Source: Bacteroidota bacterium (GTDB lineage: Bacteria; Bacteroidota; Bacteroidia; AKYH767-A; OLB10). Taken from it: a DNA stretch of 64,000 nucleotides. This document shows, piece after piece, positions 1 through 10,883 of the stretch. Each line of letters opens with the position of its first letter. Position 1 is the first letter of the stretch. A program made the position numbers and the translations under genes. The DNA lies in assembly GCA_019136655.1 (NCBI GenBank), contig JAGVTU010000014.1, forward strand, positions 1-64,000, in the 5' to 3' direction. The notes under the pieces were generated by a model. It did no database searches and was not told the origin of the DNA. It worked only from the letters and a program-made list of their open reading frames with translations.

Positions 1-1500
1 CACCTTCACATTCTCACTTTTTTCTTTTCGTATAATCTTACAAAAGTAAATCCCTTTGGGCATGTTGCTTACATCAACTTTTTTAAACTGGCTCCACGCA
101 GCCACATAATCTTTGTAAACCAACTTACCCATTACATCATAAATTTCTAACTCACCGCTTATGCTCATAACATTAAACTGCAAGGTAAACACCCCATTAT
201 TCGGATTAGGAAATATTTTTAAGTTGCCTTGGGGAGGATTTAGTTCCGGCTCGCCCACAGTACTTGCGCACAAGCACCCAAGCGTGCTGTCGCAACCTAA
301 AAAATAATTGGGGTGGTTGGGTAAAGCATTTGAATAGTAGTGAGGAACCTGTACAGCATGTTGCTGCACATCACAGGCTAAGCCAGCGCTGTCAGGATTA
401 TTAATTATATGCAAATGAAATGTGCTGTTACCTGTTGATATATAAATTTTACCGTCAGGCGCTAATAAGGGAATTTCAAATAAGGTTGCAAATGGGGGAG
501 ATGGCGAATAAAAGCTGTCCCACACAGCCACTGTTTGTTGAGATGCTGCAATATTGCCGCTTTGCATGTCAAACTGATATAGCTCGTTTATGTTTGCACA
601 ATACAAAAACCGTGAATTTCCCGAAAATGCAAGACCGCCACTAAAACTCGTACTTTGCGGAATATAAACATGTACAGGATTGCTTAATACGCCTGTACAT
701 CGGTTAAAATCATATACATCCAATCCACCTGCTGTGGTGTACATGGCGTAAAAAAAAGCGAATTTTGTTCCATCGGGTGAAAAACATGTCATGCCTGCTG
801 ACCAAGTTCTTGGTGTGCCTATATTTTGTGTATAGGGACCCAAAATTACATTCGTGCTTACAAGCAATTTATAATAGGTGTTTGAATTAACACGTTGCAC
901 CACTACCCACCAGTCGCGCCCGTTGGCATGTTTGCATGCTGTTATTTTTCCGGGGCTAAGTGTATCATTTATCATTACTACATTTTTACTTGTTACAGCG
1001 CCTAAACCATTATTTAAACTCATGTCTATTGTACTCATGTATAAATAATGCGCCCTGTTGTACTGGGGCGCATTATCCAATGTGCTGTGAAACAAATAAT
1101 AAATTGTACTGCTTCCGGGCTTAGGTAAAATAAGGCAGGCTTGCGGCACCGTAAGTCCTTTGGGAGCTAAATTATAAAATCCCGTAGGGCTTATGTTATT
1201 GCCGTTCTGCATAGTATCATTGCTTGCATCGGCTATGTAATAACCATTGGTATAAAACAGCAGGTTGCCCTGTGCATCACTGATGTTTGCACTGGTTCTG
1301 TTTATATCCATTTCCAAGCTGTCAGATGTTATTTGAGGTATTCCACCGACAAATTCAATCCTTGTATGACCATTCGGATAACCTGCATAGCTGCCATAGC
1401 CAAGTATCCAATTATTAGTTATCCCATTATTTTGAGAACATACCTTATTTGAAAACAGTAATACAATAAGCAGTATGCTATATACCTTTAAAAACCTCAT
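1..1500 (-). CDS. Secreted T9SS type A sorting-domain protein, 3' end cut off by the window edge
   Basis: The open frame runs from an ATG at 1500 to the left edge with no stop, so the last few residues are missing. It begins MRFLKVYSILLIVLLFSNK, a signal peptide ending near CSQ. The body has repeated beta-strand segments such as GLDVYDFNRCTG and LYQFDMQSGNI, which look like a WD40/PQQ-like propeller or cell-surface lectin of the kind common in Bacteroidota. The last 85 residues, from NLKIFPNPNNGVFTL through GELEIYDVMGKLVY to MPKGIYFCKIIRKEK, form a clear type A T9SS C-terminal domain, so the protein is predicted to be exported by T9SS and anchored or released at the surface. Its start overlaps the stop of the upstream giant gene by four bases (ATGA), which implies translational coupling and one operon. 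The substrate or ligand is unknown. Confidence 0.85.
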   Translation of the reverse strand, partial: MRFLKVYSILLIVLLFSNKVCSQNNGITNNWILGYGSYAGYPNGHTRIEFVGGIPQITSDSLEMDINRTSANISDAQGNLLFYTNGYYIADASNDTMQNGNNISPTGFYNLAPKGLTVPQACLILPKPGSSTIYYLFHSTLDNAPQYNRAHYLYMSTIDMSLNNGLGAVTSKNVVMINDTLSPGKITACKHANGRDWWVVVQRVNSNTYYKLLVSTNVILGPYTQNIGTPRTWSAGMTCFSPDGTKFAFFYAMYTTAGGLDVYDFNRCTGVLSNPVHVYIPQSTSFSGGLAFSGNSRFLYCANINELYQFDMQSGNIAASQQTVAVWDSFYSPSPPFATLFEIPLLAPDGKIYISTGNSTFHLHIINNPDSAGLACDVQQHAVQVPHYYSNALPNHPNYFLGCDSTLGCLCASTVGEPELNPPQGNLKIFPNPNNGVFTLQFNVMSISGELEIYDVMGKLVYKDYVAAWSQFKKVDVSNMPKGIYFCKIIRKEKSENVKV

Positions 1501-4500
1501 CGTATAATGATTAATTTTCCAAAAGCATTGCCTGCGCTGCTGCTAACCTTATACTGGTAAGCACCCGGCTTCATATCCTTAGTGCTGAATGTGTGAGCAC
1601 CTTTATCGCCTTTTATTATTTCAACCTTTATCAATTGTCCTGTTATGCCCATAAGTGTAAGTTGCACTTCGTCAACTCCGGGAAGGTTATATTCGAACTC
1701 CTTTTTATCCGTTAAGGCGTATAAGGCTCGCGCCTTATACACTGCCTGCCCTCCTGCAAGCGGACATTGCGAGGCAATGGCATATAAATCCTGCATTTGG
1801 TCATTGGTAAACTCAAACACATCTTTTGCTAGGGTAGCAAGGTAAATTTCGTTTACCTTCTTTTCATTGTCTTCTATTTGTATAGTTGCGACAAGGGCGG
1901 CATTCATATTGGAAATGGCTGCTGCCGCTGCAATCCTGTTTGAAGCTATAAGGCTTAAAAGACTGTCGGAATAAAGGTTAAGCCCTTCCAGTACGGCTGT
2001 TTCATTATCAAGAGCCGTTAGTGCTGCAACAATGGCTGCGGAATCCTGCTGCACTATGGCAGTATCAAGCAGCATAAGCTGCTCATTTATTATTTCTGCG
2101 CTCAAATCCATTGCCTGCCTTTTAGCCGCTAACCATGCCTGCTGCAAGCTGTCCACATTAAACAAAACAGATTTACCTTCATCAATCGGCTTTAACGCAG
2201 CCAGAACCGTGCCCTGCTGGCTCAGGTAAAACTGCTGCATCAGCGTATCGCTAAGAAGCAAGGGATTATCCGTTACCTTTTCATACAAATTCTTTTTAAT
2301 GGTCCATTTTGTTTCTTCCGTAAACGGGTCGTTTTCCAATGTTTCGTCTGCTGCCAGCTTCTCAGGCTCTGTTATCAGGAAATTTGAGCTTGCCGGAAAA
2401 TTATCGGCACAGTAATCCGTTTCCGGTGTGTGACATTCAAAGTCTGTTTGAACACTGCCTGATACAAACCAAAGTGTTGGGTATTGCAACGCAGGCAACA
2501 AAGGTAATGAGGTTGAATTTACATAAAAAGGAATTATATTGATTGGATTATCATTTATCGCATGTTTTCCGAGTGGCGGCAGGTTTTGCACCAACCATAA
2601 GTTCCCCCTGTAATCAATGGCGGGCGAGGTGGCATTTGTGCTGTAATGCAAGCCGTATAAATGTTCGTTAATGTTATTACCTTCAACCTGAAGGCTGCCC
2701 GAAGTCAGGCTGTTTATAGTTCCATCCACATATATTCCGTTTACCGTTGCATCAATGGTATTACAGGCTATTTCCGGGTCAAGCCCGTCAAACAGCGTTA
2801 TTGCCGATTGCCATTTCAGCTTAGGCACTGTATAATCTGCTGTGCCGGTAATCGTGTTGCAGTTGGCAAATCCGCTATGGAAATTGGTTAAGTAAATACC
2901 ATGATTGTTATTGTTATTATCATCCATGGTAATGCTGTTATTAACAATTCTAAGCCATCGGCAGTTGTTGCTGTATATGCCTCCGTAGCCCGAAAGCGCG
3001 CCTCCGTTAAAATTAATCCTGTTGTTGTTTATCCACTGCCTGTCGTTACCCAATAAATTTCCTTCGGCACGTATTGCCCAGTCAGGATAAATGATGCCGT
3101 TGCTGTGCCCGAATGTAATTTCATTGCTCCACACGTTGGTTTCATTGGCGCCATCAAAACTCAGCAGCTCAATGGCTGTTTCATAAGCATTAATCTTGTT
3201 TTGCGCAATAATGGTGCGCCTTGTGGCAAGGCGGCTGTGGTAGCCCGTAGTCATCTTTAACATTATATTATCGCTCGACTGCATTTCCATTCTGCTCACA
3301 AATATACCGTATTTGCACTTGTTAAACGTATAAGGGTCATTCGCACCTGTGCCAAGCCCCTTTTGTTTCACCATAAAATTGGTTTTAAATCCGTTTCCGT
3401 AAATGCCGCTTCCGTTAAACCGTTCGTTAAAACTGGATAGCGTAAGGTTGTCATACACCGCATCGGGCTGTATATGGTCAAACCATGATTTTTCAATCTG
3501 CAAATCGCTTCGCTGTAAAATAATGCCGTTACTCAGGTTGATAAAACGGTTCTGTCCTCCCTTTTGCGGCTGAGTCATGTTTATCATGGCGTGCCATGCC
3601 TCTATACCCGCCTTGGGTATATTGCCAAGCAAATTAGTCTGCCCCTGATAAGGCAGCGCCAATGAGCCTCCTGCCCCGTGAAACTCATTATCCGTTATCA
3701 GTGCTGCCGAATGGTTAAGCGCGCCACCCGGCAGAGGCCTGTAATAAACCGAAATGTAATCATTATAAAAATAATTATGCGTCAGTATGGCATTGCAGTA
3801 GTCGCCAATGTTTACGGCATATTCTGCATCTTCAACAATGCAATCCGTCATTCGTAGCGTTGCGCCTATGGGAATTTGTCCCACGGGCCCAAAACCGCCT
3901 GCATTAGTAAGCGTAATTCCTTTCCACATTTTGGTGCAGGCAAGCAAATGGCAATTTTGCATACTCAGCACCGCTCCCGATTGCAAAACAATCTCCGCCC
4001 CCGGATCCATGTAAATGGTATTGTTGCTTAACGTTAGCTGGCTGTTTGGCGGCAGTGTAAACGTGCCTGTAATGTTTATGGTCATGCCGTCTAATATGGC
4101 AACATCACCTGTGTAAAATCCGTCAATTACAATGTCGCTCACATCACGGCAGTTAGGCAACACCGTAACGCAGGTATCCGCCTGCAACAAAACAGAACTT
4201 TGAGATGAAGTATAGCTCATTTCGGCATGGTTGCAGCCGTCACCGTTCAGGTATCCGCTTGCAAAGGTGGAAACGCAGCCTGTAGCAGGAACATTTACGG
4301 TTATGGGCTGTCCGTTAAACGGGTCAAGCGTGGGCGCAAACCCTGTTGGAAAATTATCCGCCAGATCAACAGTGTAAGTTTGCTGTCCCTGCGGGTCATT
4401 ATTTGCACACACCACTATTTCATACGTTACTTCCTCAATGCCATTGGTAATGCTGCCGGGCGTTGCCCATTTTTCTATCTTAAAGCAATCCGTACATGCT

Positions 4501-7500
4501 GTGCCGCTTATAGGCACAGAGAGCCCCGGTGCCGTCACAGTGTATATCACAGGTGCAGAATTCTGGTTGCAAAATGGATTGTAGCTTAATATCACATCGG
4601 GCAATTGCATCATATCCCCAAACTGGCAGGTGGGCGTAAATGCTATTTCTAACCTTAAACAGTCGCCCTGTTTCATGCCGTCATTGGTTGAGGATGGTGC
4701 ATAATATCCCAAATCATGTAAATCAGTGTGGGAAATTATAAATTCATTGTTTGCATTGGGGGTTAATGGTACACCGTTGTTTGGATTTGCACAGTTAATG
4801 GCTGTTACACTCACGGGGTCAAACCCTGTGCTGTTATTACCGAACCAAACCATTGTCGGAAATGCAGTGCCGGCATCCACATTCTTAAACTCCACTGCAA
4901 ATGTATTATTGCTGCATAATGTTACCGGTTGCAGTGGGGGTGTAACGTTGCTTACCTGTATGTTAGGCATTCTTGGTGTTACTGTCAGATGTTCTGTAAA
5001 GTTATGAATGCAGTTGGAGTTATAATCGGGCGTACAGTTCCACCCCCAGTTTAAATCAAAATTCAAATCAGGCATTACACAATCAGTGTATCTGGCGCAC
5101 AGCAAACCGTTTTGCACCATGGTAACCCCTGCTGCAAAATTGACAAAATCAGGGGAGGCAGAAGGTGGAGCGGGTGTTGGAAAAAGCGTAAAATACCCAC
5201 CACCTTGCAAAGGCGCAAGATAGCTGTATGAATTATTTTTATAATCGAACGTTAGCTCCCAGTCAGAAAAAACATTAGGTAAATTCGGAGTTTGTATGTA
5301 AACATTATAAGCCGCAGTAACTCCCGATGTCAGCGGGTTGCTCATCGTAAATCCCCAGCACACTCTCTCCTCCGTTGCTATTATGGAAGGCGTACTCAGG
5401 TTCAGCGAAATATTTTGAGGATTAGGATAACGCCAATCCCCTCCGTTTCGGCTTGGGGCATCCGCTCCCGTAATTTCACAATTTGCAGGGGTCTGATAGG
5501 GTGTTACTGATATTTCATCATCATTCGTAAACCCGTTATTGGTAGTTACACCGAACTGTACAAATGAACTTTGCATATCCAAAGCCATGTTTACTGGCGG
5601 TGATGGTGGCGATTGCTGACATTTTAAATCTAAGAAAGTAAGAGTTCTTTCCTTGAAAAAATTATCGCTTACCCATAATTGGTTATTTGAGGGTGGCCAT
5701 GACTGCTGCGTTAGTATATGCAGCTTCCCTGCATCGCCTTGTTCAAATTCAACCTGCGCATTGTTACCTGTGATCACAGGTGCTGTGCCAAAAACTAATG
5801 GTAAGGGGTTTATTGTAATGTTTGTACTGTTTTGGTACCATGAAAAAACATTGGCTGACTGCTGCGTGGAAATTACATGATTCAAAAAATCATCATGATA
5901 CAAACTCGGATTGTTTGTAATGGGTACATAATTAAAATCCTGCGGCAGCAGTTTGGGCGCCCTGAACTCATAAGGAAAAATGTCCCACCTGAGATTAGTA
6001 CTACATCCGTTTGCTGTGTAGTTATAATTATTTCTTCCGGTAGCGCTGTACGCATAGCTGGTAAGCGTCATGCCGCAGCCGTCAGGGTTATTACCCATGA
6101 CTGAGGTATTAAAATAATCGGACGAGTAAAAACGAAACACATTGCCGCGCGGCTCACAAAAAAAGCGGAAATAGTCTCCCATATTGCTTTGGGTAGCTGG
6201 CGCACATCCGGTACAGTAAGTAGAAGTGCTGAGTTTTAATGGTGTCGGCAGTGATCCTAAATCAACTGTTGAGTTGGGCATTTGAGGCTGAAAATCCCAA
6301 TACAGCCCATTTGTATTATTTAATTCAAATCCATGATTATTCACTCCTCCCGTTAACCACATTCGGTTCATTATTTCTGATTCTAACTTAATATTATCCC
6401 AAACCGGATTGTTTAAATCAGGATCTTCCGTATTCCCGTCCACATCATAATTAACAATCATTCGGTACTGCTGGTTCTCTAAATAATTCAGGTCGCAAAT
6501 GTCTAATGATGTGTAACTCGTCACCGTTCCGTATCCGGCTAAATTATTGCACAAGTCATTCGTATGGAACGTAAACATCTCTTCTAAATCCGTGCCTAAA
6601 GTAATTGCTTCATAAAAAGGCGAGGGGGCTGTAAATGCACTGCTGTTAAATTCTATTTTAAAAAGTGTTTGCCTTGTTCCTTGACTTATATTAAACAAAT
6701 TTTCATCTACAGTACTTCCGGTATTAATTAAATCATCTATGTACAATGTAGCATCTTTTATCTTCAATGACATCTTATCACATCCTCCGTATTGCACATT
6801 TTTGTATAGCTGTAGTGCATTCAGTATAATATTATGTGATGGCGCATTTAGCATATCGGAATAGATCACCTGGGTGCAAGGGCCATCATTCACTGTTTGT
6901 TGATTGTAAGTATATCCCCGTTCATTACAATTGCTGAACGTAGGTGCAATAGATGGATCGCCTGCTTGAAAATGAGCTATAAGCCTGTCCGTAACCTCAT
7001 CGCCAAGTATGGCAGCCCCCAGGTTCATGCACGCTTTATTGGCATTGTAATAAGTATTGCCTGCAATTATAGGTGTGGGGCTGCTTCCGTTAACATCAGC
7101 CATTCCGTCATTATCACCGTCTTCAAATCCAAATGTTGTCCTGAACATTTCATATCTGTCCACTATGATACCAGGAGCCATGCATCCCGGACAATGCACA
7201 TTTTTATGAAATCCTTTTCTTCCTAAGGGTATACAGCATTTATTCCAAAAATTTGAAATCGGATTGGTAGAATACAAAATACCACTTGGTGCCGGTGTTG
7301 GAAAAGCAGTGCCTGCACAGGCATCATTAAGCAGGCTAAATGTTACATCATAGTCGCTCACGCTTTCTGCTTGACAGCAGCTTGTCATGGTAAAATGCAA
7401 AACACCTGTACTAAACAAGGCATCAATGTCTATGCTATTATCTAATTTAAAATAATAATCATAAGTTGCCTCTATACATGCAGGAGGGTCTGTATTTATT

Positions 7501-9431
7501 TGAGGGTTATCGGAAAAGGCACCCATAATGGGTATTGTTATGGGATTAGATGATTGCGATATTGTATATTCAAGGCTTACATCGTTTACAAAATCTGCAA
7601 TTACCAATCCTCTTTTCAGGTTCAGGCTTACCCTCAAAACACCATTCATTCCTGGATCGGTATGAGCAATGCCCAATGCCTGTTTATCAAAATTATCATC
7701 CATTATTCCGCCAAAGTTCATGGTTTCTATGCTAACGTCTCCATAAGTATAACCGTTTGTAAGAGGTGCGCTTGGGAGTACATCCAAGTCTGTTCCATGA
7801 AAATTATGGCTTATAAACAAATTGATGTCCTTTGTAGCAGAAATAGCATGTGAACTTATTCCCTTGTTCGTACCGGGATATATCAGTGAATTGGCTACTG
7901 CATCAGTACTGTCATTCACATTGCCGCATATATCAGTAGCGGTTGCTGTTACTGTCCATTGGTTATAAAATTTATTAATGTTTAAGTATGATTCCCATGC
8001 GCTGTTTACTGCTAATCCACTATTTGTGTAAGGAGCAATGCAGCATTTATAAAATGGAAGAACAAATTCATAATATTCACTGGGTGGTATTTCACCTGTT
8101 GTTATCTTAAATTCACTTACGGTAGTAACGTTACTGCATGGAGCTCCCGTTGTTGATGATACTATGTTCTGCGATGGTGCTGCAAAAGTATTGCCGCCAC
8201 TCCATGCAGTAGATTGACTTCCTGTCAATGTATTAATATCACTAAATTTTAAATAAGTAAAACTTGTACTGTACTCAGGATTTTGAAATAAAAGTTCTGT
8301 TCCTGCCAGAGTAGTATAAGCGCTCGTATTTTTAATTCTTATTTTCCAGTTAGATGGTTTTGACGGATCAGCGCAGGTAATATCATCTTCATCGTAAAGT
8401 ACAGGATTCGGAACTACTTCAACAGCAAAATGAGGCTCCTCTAAAACAAATACAAACGGAGTACTATATTCATGCTGGCAGTTTTGGCAGTTGTTTGGCG
8501 CATTGTGGCATCGCCACACAAACCGTATTTCTCTGTCATTATTGCAAACATTATCTAAGCAATCACCTATTTTAATTGCCTGTTTTAAATATAAAATCTC
8601 ACCTGGGTCAAGTGTAATATTTGTAGCTAATGGCGGGCTGTTACCTAATGTGGTATATAAAGCGTTTCCAACTTTATAGGCTTTAGATAACACCGTATAT
8701 CCCTGACCGCACCTATCGGAAAATTCCATTATATCAATAGTAATTGGCGCATTACCTTCATTTATATATTCAAAAACCATATCCGATTGCTGCGCATAAT
8801 TTCCCGCAACAGGCACTGCCTGCATTTGCGATGGAACAAGATTATCGGATATAAATGGTATCGGCACATTGAATTGTGCAGTGGCTGTGCTGTTGCCTAC
8901 GGTTGCTTCCGTTGTAAGTACATATTGCTGCAGGTTGGTGGTTGGCGGTGTGGGTGGTATCAGTGAGCAGTCTAAAAATATCGAATAAGAAAAAGATAAC
9001 AACAAACTTTGAAGTGCAGAAGTTCCTGTATTTGACAGGGTAATAGTACATTCATATGCATTGGTGTTAGGATTATAAGTAAAAGGAGAATTGTTTAGGC
9101 TAATGTTAAGGTCACTTGGCGTTATCTGACCTAATGTAATGGGTAAAGGATTAATAACCGATAAATCCCCGCATGGCGGATGCGGCAAAGAAATTACATT
9201 ACCTGATAAGTCCGTTACGGTTGCGTTTATACTTAGTGTAAACGTAACAGGAAAACTGATATTGGTATTGAATCCCGAAGGAGTAATGTTAATATGTGCA
9301 TCACCAACCGAAGCGGACTCGCAAATAAATGCATTATTTATATTCTGGCTGCCAAAATAAACTGTAACATCAGCTGTTGCCTGATGAATTATGCCTGATA
9401 AGGCTAATAAAATATATAATATTTTTCTCAT
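1497..9431 (-). CDS. Giant (2644 aa) T9SS-exported surface protein with beta-helix segment
   Basis: It begins with a signal peptide (MRKILYILLALSGIIHQATA). About the first 1750 residues are Cys- and Asn-rich beta-sandwich-like sequence resembling the DUF11/conserved-repeat regions of Bacteroidota surface proteins. Residues of roughly 1770-2260 show short repeating beta-strand turns with Asn ladders (for example TLSNNTIYMDPGAEIVL and RIVNNSITMDDN), typical of a right-handed parallel beta helix of the NosD/pectate-lyase kind. An Ala/Leu-rich helical segment follows (about 2340-2560). The C-terminus, from VDEVQLTLMGITGQL to GNAFGKLIIIR, is a T9SS type A sorting domain. No catalytic motif was recognised; an adhesin, S-layer or matrix role is a guess. 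The downstream gene overlaps by four bases and is also a T9SS cargo, so the two are probably co-expressed. Confidence 0.9.
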   Translation of the reverse strand: MRKILYILLALSGIIHQATADVTVYFGSQNINNAFICESASVGDAHINITPSGFNTNISFPVTFTLSINATVTDLSGNVISLPHPPCGDLSVINPLPITLGQITPSDLNISLNNSPFTYNPNTNAYECTITLSNTGTSALQSLLLSFSYSIFLDCSLIPPTPPTTNLQQYVLTTEATVGNSTATAQFNVPIPFISDNLVPSQMQAVPVAGNYAQQSDMVFEYINEGNAPITIDIMEFSDRCGQGYTVLSKAYKVGNALYTTLGNSPPLATNITLDPGEILYLKQAIKIGDCLDNVCNNDREIRFVWRCHNAPNNCQNCQHEYSTPFVFVLEEPHFAVEVVPNPVLYDEDDITCADPSKPSNWKIRIKNTSAYTTLAGTELLFQNPEYSTSFTYLKFSDINTLTGSQSTAWSGGNTFAAPSQNIVSSTTGAPCSNVTTVSEFKITTGEIPPSEYYEFVLPFYKCCIAPYTNSGLAVNSAWESYLNINKFYNQWTVTATATDICGNVNDSTDAVANSLIYPGTNKGISSHAISATKDINLFISHNFHGTDLDVLPSAPLTNGYTYGDVSIETMNFGGIMDDNFDKQALGIAHTDPGMNGVLRVSLNLKRGLVIADFVNDVSLEYTISQSSNPITIPIMGAFSDNPQINTDPPACIEATYDYYFKLDNSIDIDALFSTGVLHFTMTSCCQAESVSDYDVTFSLLNDACAGTAFPTPAPSGILYSTNPISNFWNKCCIPLGRKGFHKNVHCPGCMAPGIIVDRYEMFRTTFGFEDGDNDGMADVNGSSPTPIIAGNTYYNANKACMNLGAAILGDEVTDRLIAHFQAGDPSIAPTFSNCNERGYTYNQQTVNDGPCTQVIYSDMLNAPSHNIILNALQLYKNVQYGGCDKMSLKIKDATLYIDDLINTGSTVDENLFNISQGTRQTLFKIEFNSSAFTAPSPFYEAITLGTDLEEMFTFHTNDLCNNLAGYGTVTSYTSLDICDLNYLENQQYRMIVNYDVDGNTEDPDLNNPVWDNIKLESEIMNRMWLTGGVNNHGFELNNTNGLYWDFQPQMPNSTVDLGSLPTPLKLSTSTYCTGCAPATQSNMGDYFRFFCEPRGNVFRFYSSDYFNTSVMGNNPDGCGMTLTSYAYSATGRNNYNYTANGCSTNLRWDIFPYEFRAPKLLPQDFNYVPITNNPSLYHDDFLNHVISTQQSANVFSWYQNSTNITINPLPLVFGTAPVITGNNAQVEFEQGDAGKLHILTQQSWPPSNNQLWVSDNFFKERTLTFLDLKCQQSPPSPPVNMALDMQSSFVQFGVTTNNGFTNDDEISVTPYQTPANCEITGADAPSRNGGDWRYPNPQNISLNLSTPSIIATEERVCWGFTMSNPLTSGVTAAYNVYIQTPNLPNVFSDWELTFDYKNNSYSYLAPLQGGGYFTLFPTPAPPSASPDFVNFAAGVTMVQNGLLCARYTDCVMPDLNFDLNWGWNCTPDYNSNCIHNFTEHLTVTPRMPNIQVSNVTPPLQPVTLCSNNTFAVEFKNVDAGTAFPTMVWFGNNSTGFDPVSVTAINCANPNNGVPLTPNANNEFIISHTDLHDLGYYAPSSTNDGMKQGDCLRLEIAFTPTCQFGDMMQLPDVILSYNPFCNQNSAPVIYTVTAPGLSVPISGTACTDCFKIEKWATPGSITNGIEEVTYEIVVCANNDPQGQQTYTVDLADNFPTGFAPTLDPFNGQPITVNVPATGCVSTFASGYLNGDGCNHAEMSYTSSQSSVLLQADTCVTVLPNCRDVSDIVIDGFYTGDVAILDGMTINITGTFTLPPNSQLTLSNNTIYMDPGAEIVLQSGAVLSMQNCHLLACTKMWKGITLTNAGGFGPVGQIPIGATLRMTDCIVEDAEYAVNIGDYCNAILTHNYFYNDYISVYYRPLPGGALNHSAALITDNEFHGAGGSLALPYQGQTNLLGNIPKAGIEAWHAMINMTQPQKGGQNRFINLSNGIILQRSDLQIEKSWFDHIQPDAVYDNLTLSSFNERFNGSGIYGNGFKTNFMVKQKGLGTGANDPYTFNKCKYGIFVSRMEMQSSDNIMLKMTTGYHSRLATRRTIIAQNKINAYETAIELLSFDGANETNVWSNEITFGHSNGIIYPDWAIRAEGNLLGNDRQWINNNRINFNGGALSGYGGIYSNNCRWLRIVNNSITMDDNNNNNHGIYLTNFHSGFANCNTITGTADYTVPKLKWQSAITLFDGLDPEIACNTIDATVNGIYVDGTINSLTSGSLQVEGNNINEHLYGLHYSTNATSPAIDYRGNLWLVQNLPPLGKHAINDNPINIIPFYVNSTSLPLLPALQYPTLWFVSGSVQTDFECHTPETDYCADNFPASSNFLITEPEKLAADETLENDPFTEETKWTIKKNLYEKVTDNPLLLSDTLMQQFYLSQQGTVLAALKPIDEGKSVLFNVDSLQQAWLAAKRQAMDLSAEIINEQLMLLDTAIVQQDSAAIVAALTALDNETAVLEGLNLYSDSLLSLIASNRIAAAAAISNMNAALVATIQIEDNEKKVNEIYLATLAKDVFEFTNDQMQDLYAIASQCPLAGGQAVYKARALYALTDKKEFEYNLPGVDEVQLTLMGITGQLIKVEIIKGDKGAHTFSTKDMKPGAYQYKVSSSAGNAFGKLIIIR

Positions 9432-9826
9432 GTCAATATGGTTTTAAAAGTTAAAGTTTTAAATAGTTATTTATCTCGATAATTTATTCAGAGCTAATTT
9501 GCCGGTAACAACAAAAACAGGAAAATAACTGAATGTTACTAAACTGCACTAAGCAGATACTATCAACCAATGGTCAATAGTTAAATTACACTTGATGGAA
9601 TATCTATCATTATCATAATAGCCTCCTTTAGTTTTTTTAATACACTTCAAAAATATCATAAAATATTCATATAAACAATACCTGTTATTAAAAAAACGCT
9701 CTTCATTTTGTAAACTAAGATTTTTGCGCTTCCGTAGTAATCTGATTATCTACATTCAAAATTACTTTAACCCCAAACACACATCATATACTAAAAACCG
9801 CCTTTGGTGGGCCTGTCATCTAACAT
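9432..9826. other. Intergenic region upstream of the giant T9SS gene
   Basis: About 400 bases between the start of the giant gene and the terminator of the next gene. It is AT-rich, must contain the promoter of the T9SS operon, and shows no convincing reading frame. No strong TAnnTTTG element was found in the correct orientation near position 9431. Confidence 0.4.
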
Positions 9827-9857
9827 AAAAAAAATTCCCGCCTTTACAAGCGGGAAT
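9827..9857 (-). terminator. Rho-independent terminator of the 317-aa gene
   Basis: An 8-bp perfect stem (ATTCCCGC at 9834-9841 pairing with GCGGGAAT at 9850-9857) has an 8-nt loop. On the minus strand it is followed by a run of eight U (plus-strand A tract 9827-9834). It lies 28 bases past the stop of the gene at 9885-10838. Confidence 0.9.
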
Positions 9858-9884
9858 CCTTAACATGCAAACTAACAATAGTTG

Positions 9885-10838
9885 TTATATCTGTTCTTCC
9901 TCATTCTGCCTCACCGGCACCAGTGGTTGCTCTGTCACCACCGATTGCATAAACACAGTTACATTCACCGCCTTTCCACGTTTGAAGTCAACATCTTCAA
10001 TCGTATAAACTGCATAGTTCGTTTTTTTCAATACCACTTCATGTTTACCTTCGCCTACATTGGTGATTGTGCATTTTCCCTGCATATCAGTCATACCTTG
10101 CAGTGGTGTTTCTGATATTTCTATCAATACGCCCGCCAGCGGTTGCTTTGTGCTTTCATCTCTCACTGTCAGACGCATTTTTGCATGTGTATTTTTATTA
10201 ATCACTTTTGCATTGGCTACCATTCCCGCATAAAAATCAGGATATGCCGCTTTAAACTGCCGTCCTTGCTTCAACAGATTTTTACGCATTATTACATTAC
10301 CCTCTTTAACCAGTTTATCCAGATTACTCGTCAGTACCATTCTTTCTACAATCACATTTCGTGTGCTTGATGCTACTGATTTGTAATTCTCAATCACACT
10401 TGCAAGTGTATCTTTCACAGCATCTGTAATGCCAAAAGGCTCTAATTCCTCAGCCGGAAAACTTTGTACTTTCTCAAGCACCAATTCTGCAGCCGAGATG
10501 GCAGTTTCATTCTTCAAATAATAAATTTTTGAATACGTAACACCCATTTGGTTAAATAGTACTTGGTCATTTATGCTCAGTGCATAAGCCTGCATAGCGT
10601 TTGATACCGCTACCGTACTGTTGGCTAACTCTGCCTTCTTTTCAGCCTTTGTATGCGTAACACCTTTATTATTCTCCTCCTGTCGGCTTTCGGTCGAATA
10701 AATACTGTTAATCTTTAGCCTCAATGCCGTCAAGGCAATGCCGAAGGCTGTCGTACTACTCCAGATTTCTGAATTTTCGGAGCAGAAGTTCTCGAATGCA
10801 TTCATTGCATCCACTTGTTCTTTTAAAATTCGTTTCAT
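9885..10838 (-). CDS. Hypothetical protein with C-terminal carboxypeptidase-regulatory-like domain
   Basis: A 317-residue protein with no signal peptide. Residues 1-215 are predominantly helical and of unknown function (MKRILKEQVDAMNAFENFC at the start; many Ala, Glu and Lys). Residues of about 220-300 form a beta-rich domain with the pattern TKQPLAGVLIEISETP, MTDMQGKCTITNV and VVLKKTNYAVYT, which matches the CarboxypepD_reg-like (transthyretin-like) fold that is frequent in Bacteroidota. The gene stands alone, with its own terminator downstream and a 15-bp palindrome about 45 bases upstream of its start. Proteins of this overall layout occur as lineage-restricted hypotheticals in Bacteroidota; the role is unknown. 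Confidence 0.75.
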   Translation of the reverse strand: MKRILKEQVDAMNAFENFCSENSEIWSSTTAFGIALTALRLKINSIYSTESRQEENNKGVTHTKAEKKAELANSTVAVSNAMQAYALSINDQVLFNQMGVTYSKIYYLKNETAISAAELVLEKVQSFPAEELEPFGITDAVKDTLASVIENYKSVASSTRNVIVERMVLTSNLDKLVKEGNVIMRKNLLKQGRQFKAAYPDFYAGMVANAKVINKNTHAKMRLTVRDESTKQPLAGVLIEISETPLQGMTDMQGKCTITNVGEGKHEVVLKKTNYAVYTIEDVDFKRGKAVNVTVFMQSVVTEQPLVPVRQNEEEQI

Positions 10839-10883
10839 TTTGATAAAATTTTTGCGAGCATTAGTTTATATTATTTAGTTAAC

